DNA from: a virus
Reading direction: 5' to 3' (one strand)
IMG/VR virus record: IMGVR_UViG_3300032182_000533
Location: 1-37,086 of that record
Length of the DNA: 37,086 bases
Position numbers and translations under genes: made by a program. This document shows positions 18,101 to 29,400 of the stretch, in pieces; position 1 is the stretch's first letter; each line of letters starts with the position of its first letter. The notes beneath the pieces are model-generated. The model made no database searches. It saw only the letters and a program-made list of their open reading frames with translations, and was not told the DNA's origin.

Positions 18101-21100
18101 TTTCCGGTAGTTACATCGTATGAATAAACTACACCAGTTGTTCCAATGCCAACATCATTGTAAGAATCAAACTGAGCGCCGACAAGTAAGTTATTGCCAT
18201 CACCGGATAAAGAAACAGAAGTTCCATAATTTGCATTAAGATTATTGGCATATACACCAGTTTTTATTCCAACATTTACATAATCAAGACCAAAATAGTT
18301 AGATGTTCTTCTTTCGTACAAATATACTACACCACTAGAATCCGGAGAACCTGGTTGTTCATCATCAATAGCACCAACAGCAATAATCCGCCCATCGTCA
18401 CTTATAGAAATAGATTCTCCAAATCTATCGCCAGTTTCTTCCGAGTATAACCCCTTCAAAACTTGAACTAGGTAAAAATTATTTCCATTTATTTTTTCAA
18501 AAACATATACTAATCCAGTTGTGGGAAGTCCAAGACCTGATTTATCATCTACTGCTCCAATAGCAATTATTTTTCCATTATTACTAACATCCACACTATA
18601 TCCAAATTTATCTCCAATTTTTAAGGTCGTTAATTTTGGAGATGTAATTATTCCAACTTGATTTATTGTCCCTAAATCTTTTTCGTAAACATAAACAAGA
18701 CCGAAATTATCATTTGGATCTGTAGTATCTTCATCAAATTGAGCACCAACAGCAATATAAGCTCCTTCTGGACTTATAGCAACTGAAGTTCCAAAATTAT
18801 CACTTGGGTCTACAGCAAGAGATCCCTCAATAATTCCTATTTGAATAAATTGAATCGGAGGTCCATCATCTCTCTCGTAAACATATAATAATCCAGAGTT
18901 TGTTGCATTTAAAGGTGCTTCATCTCCAATTGCTCCTACAAGTATTACATTACCATCTCTTGACATATCCACAGACCAACCAAAGCGATCTCCAGATCCG
19001 GAATAAAATCCACTTAATATTCCAACAGTATTAAATCCTACTGGAGGACCATCATCTCTATCATACAAGTAAACTTGACCAGATTGTATACCTACAGTAG
19101 GGTTCTCATCAAATGGAGCACCTACTACTATTTTTGATCCATCACCACTAATAGCGATAGAGAACCCGAAGTTATCATCTTGATTAGATGCGTAAGATCC
19201 AGTAATAATTCCAACTTCATTAAATGAATTTCCTACTCTGTCAAATGCATATACTATTCCAGAAGAACTTTCTGATCCGTCGATATTATCATAAGGTGCT
19301 CCAACAATAATTCTGGTTCCATCGGTATTATTATCAACTTTAAAACCAAACCTGTCGTTAATAGTTGTAGATAATGATCCTGTGAAAATTCCTATTGCAT
19401 TAGATACACCAGTAACTTGGAAAGTTGCAAATGTTGGTATTCCGGTTGGTCCACCGACAGGAACAGTCAAGATCTCACCTTGTCCATAAGAATAACCAGA
19501 TCTTGTTAACTCAAACTGTTCTATTTTTCCATCATTTCCAACAATTAAATCACCAATAGCGTAAGATCCAATTCCTTGAGGTGAATCATTAGAATAGATG
19601 AGATTTATATTATTGTATGATAAAGGACTATCAATATTTAAGTAAAAATCATCATATCTTATAATTTCTACTCTATCCTCTTGAAGTATATTTTCAGTAG
19701 TAATATTTTCCGAAAGATTTAAAGAAAACTCACCTACTTCTAAAATATTATATAATTTTTTACTGAAAATATAGTCCGGGAACCTTACGAAATCAGTATA
19801 TGTATTAATTCCAGATGTATCTGATATTTCAACAATACTTTGTCCAGTAAGGGCAGTTTCTCTTGCGTTTATATTTTTAATTACATTGTATTGTGTAAAT
19901 CCTATTCCAGTGTTTGTTATAACAGGTTCTTTTACTTTACCGTCATATATTGTAGAGAATCCTATTAATACTGATTGTTCTCCTTGTGTTACATTTCTAA
20001 CTTCCCCACCACCAAGATAAGTATGCGGTCTTACAGTTTTTCCGGTATTTAAAATAAATGTGCTATCGGAAAGTTTTTCAATTACTTCAAACTCAAATCC
20101 AAATCTTCCAGATGGTAGTAAAATAGTTGCAAGGACAAAATCACCAGACGATCCATTTATAATATTTACTGGAGAAGGAACAGAATTTTCATCAACATTT
20201 ATTGTAAATCCTTCCGTAGAACCGTTATATGAAACTGGAGTGTCAATAACAGTATAGTTAAATCCATCTAACTCCGTTCCGGTATTTCTTATTAAGACTA
20301 AATCACCGATATTAAGTTCAGTTTCTTCATCACCTACATTAGTAAATGTAACTATCCCTGAGGTGTACCTAGTTTGACCTGTAGAGGATTTTACTGCCTG
20401 TGTGATAGCACTATCGAAAGTATGAGGATAAACGTCTCCAGGTTGACTATAACCAACGTATACGACTATCTTATCGTTATCCGGTACGTCTAAAACTTCT
20501 ATAAGTCTATTATATGCATAATCGCCTTCTCTTGGATATGAGGATGGATCTGGACCAAGAGTACATGTAAAAGATAATCCTTCTTCTTCTAAAAATACAA
20601 AATCTCCAGTAACAACTTTAATAGGATATGGTGTTTCGGTGTTAACGCCAACAAAACTGTGCAGTCCAGTGGATCCATTACCATCCCCAGCATTAAACTC
20701 AAATGTATTTCCGGTAACATTACTTATTGTGAGCAATGTGTCATATGCTGGATCCGGATCACCATCGCCAGCAACTGGTCTCGGATAATACGTTACACCA
20801 GAACCTTCAGTACAACTAAATCCAAGAGATTCGGGTGCTAATAATATTTTATCTCCATTTGTAAGTCCTGTAGTGTCTAAAACAAAAATAGTAGTGAGAC
20901 CAGCAGAAGTTCCATTTGGAGTATATTGAGCATCAGTAACGGAATACGCTAATCCCGCTTGTAATTCATGATCGGATGCAAATGTTATCGTCGAAATACC
21001 GCTTGCCGCATCATATGTAGCATCAATAACTTCCGGTAAAATGCCTAAAGTTGATGCATTTACTCTCTCAAAGGTATGAACAGAGTCATTTTCTCCTGCT

Positions 21101-23463
21101 GCACCAACATTAACAACTACTGATGTGGCAGTAGTGCTTAAGATTTCATAGTTTCTCTTATAGTTTGCATCATTAGGTCCCGGATAATAAGACGTTGTAG
21201 CATTTAAATCCAACTCACAGCTAAAACCAAGTGCTTCTGGTTCAATATAAAATCTGTCTGAACTGAATGTGTGAACTCCTACAAAAACTGTTGCTATTCC
21301 ACTTACTGGATCATAAATGGCATCATATACGCTGCGTTGTTCGTTAATAGATTCATCAACAACAATGTCATCAATCAACTGTCTTCTGTTTACAGAAAGA
21401 CCTTGAGGATTAAAAGCTCCTCCACTATCACAAACGTATTTAAAGTTTCTCAGATCTACAAAGTCACCCTCTAAAAAGTTGAGTCCAGGTGCAGTTATTG
21501 TAGTTAATCCAGTTTTTTCATCATAATCTGCTACAGTAGCATTATATGCCTTTACAGTATCAACATATATGTTTGCAAATCCTAGATTTGGATTTTCTAC
21601 TTTTAAGAAAACATTGTCCTGTACTGATGTTGAAGTTATTCCCGGTTTTAAAGTACTAACAACAACAGAAGAGTTATCAGCAAATGAATTTAAAGTTAAA
21701 GCATCTATTGTAAATGTTCTAAGTACATCATCTACCGCTATTATCTCTACATTTATAGCTGCATTGGTTACTGTCAAATAATATGTGGGATTTCCTGCAT
21801 CTGTACTAATTCCAAGGGTATCAAAAACATTAATTTTATCCGTCCCTATACCAGCAGGTTCTGTTGATGCAGTATCTCCAAAAAATTCATAACTGGAAAA
21901 CTGCGAAACTTGATCCCAAGCATCAGTTCCATTAGCAATATCCACAAATGTATCACCGATTGATACTACTCTTGTATTGTTTACAGTTGAGTTTAGATTA
22001 ATTCCAATACTATCTTCAACCGAAAGGGTGATAATGGTGTTTCCCGAAGAAGATAGTAAGTTAAGTTTATCAAACAAACCATCAACATCATTAATAAAAA
22101 ATCTATTTGATGGTGCTTCTGTTGGATAAGTTATTTTTGAGGTTAACGTTAAAACTTCAGGTGCTCTATACCCGGATCCAGTATATCCAATAGATATTTC
22201 TGATATAGTTCCTGCGGCAGAAACAGTTGCAGTTCCACCAGCAGCAACAAGTGGTTGATATCCATATCCTTCATTATTTCCGATGGATACTATTATTCCA
22301 CCTCTAGGTATTGATGCGGTATTAATATCTTCGGGATTTGAATTTACATTTCCAGTAAATCTAATCGTTGTAACCCCAGCACTTTCTCCGAGACCATAAT
22401 CTATAAAATCTGGAGTTTGAAAAACATTATTAATAAGGACTAACGCATTCCCTGTAGAAAATCCAGTAACATTATCGCCTTGATTTTTTAAAACTGCCTG
22501 AGTGCTTATTCCTAAAAATTGGTTAGAGATATCATCCAGTAAAAAGTTTCTTTCATATGGACCTATTGTAGTATCTTCAAATCCTGATCTTAAAAATACT
22601 CTTCCATTAAAAGTTGAAAACGTTTCTAATCCAACATAATCCCTATCCAATGGATCAGTTCTAGTAAAATCTGTGGTTGGACTTTTATCAAATGGAGGAA
22701 CAGGAAAGTAAATAATATTATCTACAATTTGATATGCTCCAGTTTGCTTTACAACTGGATCACCGGCAAGATGGTCTTCTAAGTTTGATCCTAATATCGG
22801 TCTTCTAACAACAAATGTTGTACTATTGCCAGCACCAACGAACTCGATTTTCATGAGTTCATTTCCAATTCTAATTAAATCACCAGTGAAAAACGAGGTA
22901 ACACCAACAACAACTGCTAAATCACTAGCACCGGAAAAATCTTCCAGTAAAGAAGTTTGTATTTGAGTATCAATTGACGGAGTTTGTATTACATTATCAA
23001 TTGTTATTAAACTTCTAGTATTTGGTTTTTCGCCAATAAATTTATGAGACGCTCCAATTCCAGCTCTTGCTATATCAAATACTTTTGGGATTCTTTGTAG
23101 TGCATCTTCTCTTGTTTCTGCCAACTGTAGAAACTGATTATCTGGAGCAACTGCAAAAAGAGTTCTTGGCAACCTCGAAGTGATTCCAACATTAACGACA
23201 TTAGTTTCAGCAATTCCAATGGCATTTGAATTGCCTTCTGTCGCATTGAGGAAATCTGGGAACTGATACTCTAATTGTTCTCCGGTTTTGAAAAAATGAT
23301 TTGGTAAGCGAATTCTGTTATTTGTGCTATCTACAACAAAGTTATTTCCACCATCAAATAGTCTATTAAAAATAGTATCTCCTTTGTGCCTCAGTTCAGC
23401 ACTAAGTTGAACATCAAATAACCTTCCGATAAAAAACCCAGTACCAGCGTTAATAATTCCCAT
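15190..23463 (-). CDS. Giant virion protein with two seven-blade FG-GAP-type arrays (2757 aa)
   Basis: I do not recognise a T4 gene product over the full length. Visible parts in order: an N-terminal region (1-about 400) with two 'xINNVxQTP' type segments (IDNVIQTPSIDT, LINNVFQTPDFID); Gly-Tyr units near 390-440; a Cys-containing repeat region (about 670-1030); seven FG-GAP-like units (about 1360-1783); a linker (about 1785-2165) with VFINDIYQVPNQAYKFEGGS and two more Gly-Tyr units; a second set of seven FG-GAP-like units (about 2165-2560); and a C-terminal domain containing YFGDYSWGRIFNYKRTTRKTF. FG-GAP units are beta-propeller blades in integrins and in many secreted adhesins. The gene sits between gp7-like and gp8 genes, so a baseplate location and a role in binding or spacing are inferred. 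It starts 19 bases after the previous stop; no strong ribosome binding site is seen. Confidence 0.85.
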   Translation of the reverse strand: MGIINAGTGFFIGRLFDVQLSAELRHKGDTIFNRLFDGGNNFVVDSTNNRIRLPNHFFKTGEQLEYQFPDFLNATEGNSNAIGIAETNVVNVGITSRLPRTLFAVAPDNQFLQLAETREDALQRIPKVFDIARAGIGASHKFIGEKPNTRSLITIDNVIQTPSIDTQIQTSLLEDFSGASDLAVVVGVTSFFTGDLIRIGNELMKIEFVGAGNSTTFVVRRPILGSNLEDHLAGDPVVKQTGAYQIVDNIIYFPVPPFDKSPTTDFTRTDPLDRDYVGLETFSTFNGRVFLRSGFEDTTIGPYERNFLLDDISNQFLGISTQAVLKNQGDNVTGFSTGNALVLINNVFQTPDFIDYGLGESAGVTTIRFTGNVNSNPEDINTASIPRGGIIVSIGNNEGYGYQPLVAAGGTATVSAAGTISEISIGYTGSGYRAPEVLTLTSKITYPTEAPSNRFFINDVDGLFDKLNLLSSSGNTIITLSVEDSIGINLNSTVNNTRVVSIGDTFVDIANGTDAWDQVSQFSSYEFFGDTASTEPAGIGTDKINVFDTLGISTDAGNPTYYLTVTNAAINVEIIAVDDVLRTFTIDALTLNSFADNSSVVVSTLKPGITSTSVQDNVFLKVENPNLGFANIYVDTVKAYNATVADYDEKTGLTTITAPGLNFLEGDFVDLRNFKYVCDSGGAFNPQGLSVNRRQLIDDIVVDESINEQRSVYDAIYDPVSGIATVFVGVHTFSSDRFYIEPEALGFSCELDLNATTSYYPGPNDANYKRNYEILSTTATSVVVNVGAAGENDSVHTFERVNASTLGILPEVIDATYDAASGISTITFASDHELQAGLAYSVTDAQYTPNGTSAGLTTIFVLDTTGLTNGDKILLAPESLGFSCTEGSGVTYYPRPVAGDGDPDPAYDTLLTISNVTGNTFEFNAGDGNGSTGLHSFVGVNTETPYPIKVVTGDFVFLEEEGLSFTCTLGPDPSSYPREGDYAYNRLIEVLDVPDNDKIVVYVGYSQPGDVYPHTFDSAITQAVKSSTGQTRYTSGIVTFTNVGDEETELNIGDLVLIRNTGTELDGFNYTVIDTPVSYNGSTEGFTINVDENSVPSPVNIINGSSGDFVLATILLPSGRFGFEFEVIEKLSDSTFILNTGKTVRPHTYLGGGEVRNVTQGEQSVLIGFSTIYDGKVKEPVITNTGIGFTQYNVIKNINARETALTGQSIVEISDTSGINTYTDFVRFPDYIFSKKLYNILEVGEFSLNLSENITTENILQEDRVEIIRYDDFYLNIDSPLSYNNINLIYSNDSPQGIGSYAIGDLIVGNDGKIEQFELTRSGYSYGQGEILTVPVGGPTGIPTFATFQVTGVSNAIGIFTGSLSTTINDRFGFKVDNNTDGTRIIVGAPYDNIDGSESSSGIVYAFDRVGNSFNEVGIITGSYASNQDDNFGFSIAISGDGSKIVVGAPFDENPTVGIQSGQVYLYDRDDGPPVGFNTVGILSGFYSGSGDRFGWSVDMSRDGNVILVGAIGDEAPLNATNSGLLYVYERDDGPPIQFIQIGIIEGSLAVDPSDNFGTSVAISPEGAYIAVGAQFDEDTTDPNDNFGLVYVYEKDLGTINQVGIITSPKLTTLKIGDKFGYSVDVSNNGKIIAIGAVDDKSGLGLPTTGLVYVFEKINGNNFYLVQVLKGLYSEETGDRFGESISISDDGRIIAVGAIDDEQPGSPDSSGVVYLYERRTSNYFGLDYVNVGIKTGVYANNLNANYGTSVSLSGDGNNLLVGAQFDSYNDVGIGTTGVVYSYDVTTGNTFEEFQVLIDQTFTDSFAGLVFGDLVVFDDISRLFNGSRVDFPILLRGIQTTLRSRPGSPLELEYNLIVFINDIYQVPNQAYKFEGGSILTFVEPPNEGDKCVIVFYFGTTEVDTQFVDILETIKIGDIVTVNSQDISLQQDPRTVTDITATDILETNTYSTPGVTLDETLQRPVTWCKQLVDKIIDGNVVGKSRKPYEPEIYPKTTLLRSVGIGSTENDIYLDNVRTFFDSNDEYEDVGVNKEPQRDVFIIEERVAIAASATSTLSNNLRVASVNIDYPGFNYIETPDVSISNPNFTGIGTTSNQRAQAEATLTDGRVTSITVTNPGYGYTDVAPNVFISPPKTKYERIEDVIYDGDFGVLTGIGTTGAVPEPITQVGLVTGVYASDSADNFGFSVAMNKTGSSFVVGAPFDEFIGSGNTGLAYVYDYDYDTDTITGIATLSQLVSDGDTTDSYGGSVGMSGDGTIVAVGAPSDEIGVTNGGVLHVYERSGDTFTQLNAFDARSGIGFTVIVNETSVLADSIDITTNGKVISAGALSENEGYVYLFEREVVGVGTYLRLQRFTGSEAIVGSKFGCSVSFDEFGKTLCVGSYQDNKVYVYSKNATSGLYTETFIIEEPLVRGLGFGYSVDISLQGTTMVISEGGFAGSQYAYIYDFNKVKLKWILNQTIVLDDQTLDTSVSISGNGRTVIVGSKDDPALGFNDCGATYVYKRTGKNHKLVKKLSGSNSIEVNADFGRSCKISDTGKVIIVGAPGSEISGSDDRSGISYIFKNPTPDLFENSIVFELYIENDSYLRNIQVSDPKVLSTLQRGDYFRVNNSNLGLTGYGITSLNIYNGQNHFIGTSFLDCVYQVSSVSIARTEVYSLNVGSGRTEVLQVTVPVESWNQIDIPSGGPAGEVDGNVGFGYTYNGYFGDYSWGRIFNYKRTTRKTFELYDDYGSTVNENNPGITTTAKVIRTNPLKSEGYTPNS
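15784..16970 (-). repeat. Second array of seven FG-GAP-like blades
   Basis: About residues 2165-2560 of the 2757-residue protein. Seven units of roughly 55 residues follow the pattern xxFGxSVxxSxxGxxxxVGAPxDE...GxxYVYxRx. Clear copies begin ADNFGFSVAMNKTG, TDSYGGSVGMSGDG, GSKFGCSVSFDEFG, LGFGYSVDISLQG and ADFGRSCKISDTG. Two units are degenerate (VLADSIDITTNG, DTSVSISGNG). The typical integrin calcium loop (DxDxDGxxD) is not kept, so this is closer to the FG-GAP_2 type. Confidence 0.8.
18115..19385 (-). repeat. First array of seven FG-GAP-like blades
   Basis: About residues 1360-1783 of the 2757-residue protein. Seven units of about 60 residues: NDRFGFKVDNNTDG, DDNFGFSIAISGDG, GDRFGWSVDMSRDG, SDNFGTSVAISPEG, GDKFGYSVDVSNNG, GDRFGESISISDDG and NANYGTSVSLSGDG, each followed by xxxVGAxxDE and GxVYxYxR. 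Seven blades equal one closed propeller of the usual size. Confidence 0.88.
20380..21450 (-). repeat. Cys-containing tandem repeats (LGFSC type)
   Basis: About residues 670-1030 of the 2757-residue protein. Three clear copies run: [DE]xxxL[GS]F[ST]C, 8-10 residues, YPxP or YPRE, Asp/Tyr-rich stretch, ILxVxxxTxxVxVG, then HTF or HSF. They start near EALGFSCELD, ESLGFSCTEG and EGLSFTCTLG. A more diverged element (FKYVCDSGGAFN) precedes them. I recall similar repeats from other cyanophage giant proteins. Confidence 0.72.
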
Positions 23464-23482
23464 TTATCTTGTTTTATTTGTT

Positions 23483-26400
23483 TTAGAAACGACCAACGTT
23501 TATTTGGAATCCACGTATTTCTACAGTTGTTAAGGGTGCTGGAACAAACTCTAAGTTTGTGTTTGATCCCACCAAAGATGTCCTAAAAGATCCTATACCT
23601 GACTCTCCAAATACATTAGATGGTGCTGGTATAGTAAGAGTTCCAAATTCAGAAATATATGAGTTAATTTGATCATTTATAATCTGTATCTCACTAACTC
23701 TATATTCTCTATTTATTGGTCTATTTGTATTGATACCAGTGAAACCAAGAATAGTTTCCTCATCATTTGTTATATCATTTATGAATAATGCAAATGGTTG
23801 AGTGCCCTCAAACTTCCATAAGTCTGCACCTCCAGCTAAATCTGCAGCAGTTCCACTTACATTTGTACCCCAAGCATTAAATCCATTATCACCATCTCTA
23901 GAGACTTGTGTAGGAGCTTGTAGCGTTCCTCCAACTAATACATGTGTTTCGCCTATCTGCCATGCGGCACCATCCCAATATGAAACTACTATAGTAGTGT
24001 CTCCATATGGAGCAGCTATTTGATAATCTGATAATGTATTACCCCAAGAATAGGTATCAGTAATATAATCTTGTAGTATACCTTGAATACAATCACTACC
24101 CGATCCATCAGATCTTTGTAATGCTACTACTGGTTCGGTGCTGTAAGCACCAGCAGTCGATATTCCTAAAATTGGATTTCCATCAAAGTTTCCATAAGCA
24201 GTAGCACGTCTTTCCGTACTGGGAGATGCTGCTGAATAAACATAATACTTATAGCTTGTTGACCCTATCCCGGTTACAGAAGGTGCTATTACAGAGTTAT
24301 CATTTGATCCTGGTCCTTGAGTTGTCATTACGACAGGTTGATCCGATTCAAAATAAACCCATCCATCTCTTACCGAAGAAGTTAGTATACCTGCGGTATA
24401 CTTATCAAGCGACAATGTATCTGAAGATATTCCAAGAATTCCATTTGGATCTTCATCATATTGATTAATAACAGCATCCTCAAATGGAGCATAAACGTAG
24501 TATGTAGAAATTCCAGATGGATCTCCTCTATCTTCAACATACACACCAAATGTTGTTCCTGCATAGGAAACTGGAGCAGTTTTCCAATGTGCTCCTTGTT
24601 CTAAGAAATGAACTGCTTTAGTTGCATAATATCTAAATCCACTAGTAAATCCAACTGATCCCCTTTCAGGTTGATTTCCTGTAGTAAGAATAACTTCTTT
24701 GTAACCAAGGGTATTAATACCAACGATTTCAGTTTCAGGATAAATTGCGGAATAGTTCACCGTAGCATCATCAAATGCATACCAATCAGATATTCCATGA
24801 TCTCTGTCACCATAACTTATTGGAATTGGTGATCCTGTTTGTATTCCAGTAACATAAGGAACTATATAAGAGCACTTATATTGAGTCGTGTAATTAGTTA
24901 CTTGTATTGGTTCTGGTATCTCAGTTCCTATTCCAGACGCTTGGAATGATTGAACATTTCCCGTTTCGTAAGATAATGATCCGGTAACAGTTTTTTCGGT
25001 TCCTGCAATAGATACAGTTATTGTTTTTATATCATAATCATCAGTTAACTCTTCATATGGTGTTGCTATAATATCAGTTTGACCATCAGGAAGAACATTT
25101 ACACTATAAGAAACTATACCAGTTACTGCTTCATTAGACCCACCAGAAGTAGTTAATTCTCCATATTCAATAATTTCTGCGTTTCCATAATCATCTTTAA
25201 TAACAGTTATTTCATTTACTTGATAATAATTTGTTGTTGCAGATCCAGTTTGAACTATAATTTTAGATGCGGCATAAGTAGCACCAATTCCTATTATTGT
25301 ATTACCAACTCCCGCGAAAGAACCACTCGTAAGAACCCCGACCTGATTGTATATTCTAGCAATATCACCAAACTCCAAATCTTCAGTATCTTCTGGATCG
25401 TCTGTCATTTCTAAAATAATATAGTCAATCAAGAAGTTATTAATATCGGCTTTTTCTGGGAAAAATACTATATTTTGCTGACTACCAATGATTTCGGCAT
25501 CAAAAAATGCAAGATCATAGTTTGTTTCTACTCTTCCATACCTGTTAGTGAAAATACTAGGATCTTCTACATCATCATCACTGTTATGCACAGAAACCAA
25601 AATACTTGTTTGCTTATCAGTTGAAAATCTTCTATCTTGCACAAAGAAGAAAAACTTTCTAGTTCTGATGTCAAGATCGGATCTTGATACAATAGAAAAT
25701 GGTGTTTCTCTTGGTAAAGCATTAAAGTTTTTACTAATGTCATCAATATTCAGTACTCTATTTCCTCTAGACTCAATATAATCTTGAAGTATCACATTTC
25801 CAAATATTAACTCATTTGATTTTATTGGGTTTAAAGAAAAAGTAGTTTCCCTAACAAGATCAAAGTCATAATAACAGTTCATACTAACTTCAGATATAAT
25901 ATCTCCTATACCAAAAGAAATACCAGTGTCTTGTGATGTGGATATTCCACTGTATTGAATAGGCAAAGATTCGACTTCAAGTTCAGAAAATCTTTTAAAT
26001 CCTGCCGTATGGTTTAATGATCCAACAGCATCATCCCATATTCCAATAGGAACCTTAGACTTTAATGAGTACGAAAAATATTGATAGTAGTCACTATCAT
26101 TGGTTCTCTGTAGATCTTGATTTAATTTTCCTGTGTCAGAATTCCATCCTTTATTAACAACAGATGTACTTCCGGTTTTATAACCAGCATCAAATTCTAA
26201 CTTAGTGAGTAAGTTTGCTTTTGTTTTTGATGTTTGACCGATTATTTGGTCTCCTTCACCAAAAATAATTCTCTCAGCAATTTTTATATAGTCATTAGAG
26301 TTGTCCCATTGTTCGACAGTTCCAACTGAAGTCCCTGAACGGGTAACTAATTCTTCATCAATAATAAAATCATTTTTTTGCAGTTCTACTTCATAAGTTG

Positions 26401-29400
26401 GGAAAAACTTTACAGGCACAACCCTAGCAGATTGTGACACAATAGAATCCACACTATACTCATCACTTCCAGGAGCACCAAAAATAACCTCATCTGGAAT
26501 ATAACCTTTAAAGTCTAATGTAATAGATCCCGAAGAACCGCCAATGTTTGGATCTCTTCTAACTACTCTAAAAAATGCATAGTTATAGTTCTCAGAGTTG
26601 AATCCAGGACTAGTTCCTCCCGATGTTTCTTCTAAAGTTATAACATCTTCAATAAAAACAAAATCACCAAGTTCAAAAGGAAAATCAAATATACTACTGT
26701 ATTCTGTACCTAAGAAAACTTGAATTGTAGTTAAGTTACTAAATGGCAAACTATCTGGTAAAGTAAAATCATTTTCTTCTGCATCATCAGGAAGTTCAGC
26801 ATTGTCTGAAGCAGCAACAACTTCATTACTATCAGAATTATTTGCAATATCTAAAACTATTGGATTTGAAATATTTAAAAGTAAAGGAATACCATTTGTA
26901 TTATTTACTGGGACCAATCTTGGTACAATATTAGAAAGATTCTTTGTATTTCTAAGAATAGTAACAAAGTTATCTCCCAAGTCGTACTGAAGAACAACAT
27001 CATCGATTACCAAATCAGTTTTATTGTCTATAACTGCTATATTTGGTGCTTGTAAATAGTTTTTTCCATTATTAACAATGGAAATCTGTTTAAATGAATA
27101 CAGAGGTTCTACCTTGTAAATTGTTGGGAGACTAGCAATAGGTCTGATACTCAAATCGGAAGAATAATCAAATCCAATATCTTTTATGTTTACTGTTTTA
27201 ATTTCACCAATATTTGTACTGTTAGCACTTACAATACCTCCAGTTCCGGAATCACTAATTAAATTTGTTTCAGATGGAAGTTTGTAAAAATACCTCCCTT
27301 TATTTTTAACTGTTGCTTTATCTATTGGACCTAAAGCACTTTTAGATGAGGTTTTGTAAGTTATTACAGAATTATCGAGAGTATATAAGTCTCTTTCTGG
27401 ATCTACGGGTATTTGATATTTAAACTCTGAAAATAAAAATGGAGGTAAAGATGGATCTCTTTCAATCGGATCGAATATTTTATACTCACCATCATAACCA
27501 CTATTGACAACAGAAAGAATATTATTATTTTTTTGCTCAGTATCAATGGATATTAGTAACTTACTTTGTGGTATTGAATTAACATCAAGAGAGTTTAACT
27601 TATAATAAAGATTTTTAGGAGTATCTTCAGTAATTTTTACAGAAACTTTAGCAGAAGCATTAACTCCTATTTGACCAACTTTTGTTACATCAAACTGATT
27701 AGTATTTTTTGATGATATAAATGGGTGATTAAAGTTAGAATCTACAAATAGTTTAAAGTCAAATGCAGGAACACGTAAAGTTGAGTTTCCTTGAGTAAAT
27801 GACAATGTTTCGCTGGATAAATCAAATATTATAGTTTGACCAACTATTGCAGTTATTGGTGGGTTTATTGAATAAAATGTTCCATCAGTTGCACTGCCCA
27901 AATTTACAAACTTTGGAAACTCTTTTTTACTTTCATATAAAGTTTCAGACAAGGCAAAATCATTTCTTCCAATAGCAACAACGTAATAAATCTCATTATC
28001 AGATAAACCTATTATTGGATTTGATGAACGATATATTATTTTATCTCCTGTTTGATAATTATGATCATTAATTGTAAACGTATTGTTTGATAAATTTACA
28101 TCTGTATCAACAAAAGATTTTGGATTTGCTACTAAAAGTCGTGCGTTGTCATTATATTCTATAACGACGGTTTTTATATCATCTGGTTTTACTTTTATGT
28201 CTATCAAATCATTCGTTGTTAATCCATGAGAAGAAGCTGTTGATACCGTTACAATATTTTGAGAAACTTTTGCAGATAAAATATCACCTCTTAAAGTAGT
28301 TAGTTTATGGTTATCTCCATCTACGTATTTAAAAAATAACAATGGATCACTATTATCACTCAAATCTTCAACATTTCTATATGCCCCAAGACTACCAGTA
28401 GTTCCCAGTCCAACAAAAACTGTTGATAAACCTATTAAATTATCAGATAGTTTTACAACTTTTACTCTTGAAGGTAAATCAAAAGTATTAATTCCATCTG
28501 TAGATACAATTATTACTGGAGATGTTGTGTTACTATAATCTAAAACTTCGTTAGTTTTGAATCCATGATTTGGTAAATATATTGATTTTGTTGGAATATT
28601 TAAAAAAGATCCATCAATAGTTGGATATTTGAAATATATTGTACTTGTTATTCCTGGACCAGAAGTAGTTCCGACCCCAACAGATTCTTTAGCATCAAAA
28701 TAATAATCATAATTTGACTCAAGATTGTAATAAGTTTGTATTCCTAGATTTACATTAAACTTTCTAGATTTTTCTGTTAATCTTGTTCCTACGTTAAGAG
28801 TGCCTGGCGATTGAACTCCATTAGTCTCTCTATTAACTCTTATTAATTTAGAATTTTGATTTACATTTAATATTTTAATATTTTCTCCTGAAGGTAGAGA
28901 GTAAACATCATTTTCTCTTATCGATGGATAAGTTAAGTCACCAGAAACTTCAAAATAAGTAGTTATTCCAGTTACTCCACTTATTGGAACTTCTTTTGTT
29001 AAGAAAAGATTATTATTGAAAAAGTATATATCCTTGAATGTAATTCTTTCTATAGGAGTTGTTATTGAAACAACATCTCCAGTATTATATCCATGTGGTT
29101 CATTTGTAAATCCTATTAAATCGGTCCCATTGTCATTTTTTATAAACTCAACATTTTCAAAAGAAGACCTTGCTATTGAAACCGTTCTAACATCTTCTCC
29201 AACAATAGAAGAAACTACTGCTGTAGCGTCTTGACCTATAACATCACCGTTTTTAAAACTAATTTTATCGTTTACTTTATAGTTATTACCACTAACTACA
29301 ACATCAACAGATTGTATTTCTCCAAATGTTGCATATTTAACTTCACTAACTGGATCTTTAATTTTATTTGGTTGTAACAAATATTTGTAAAAACTTTCTT

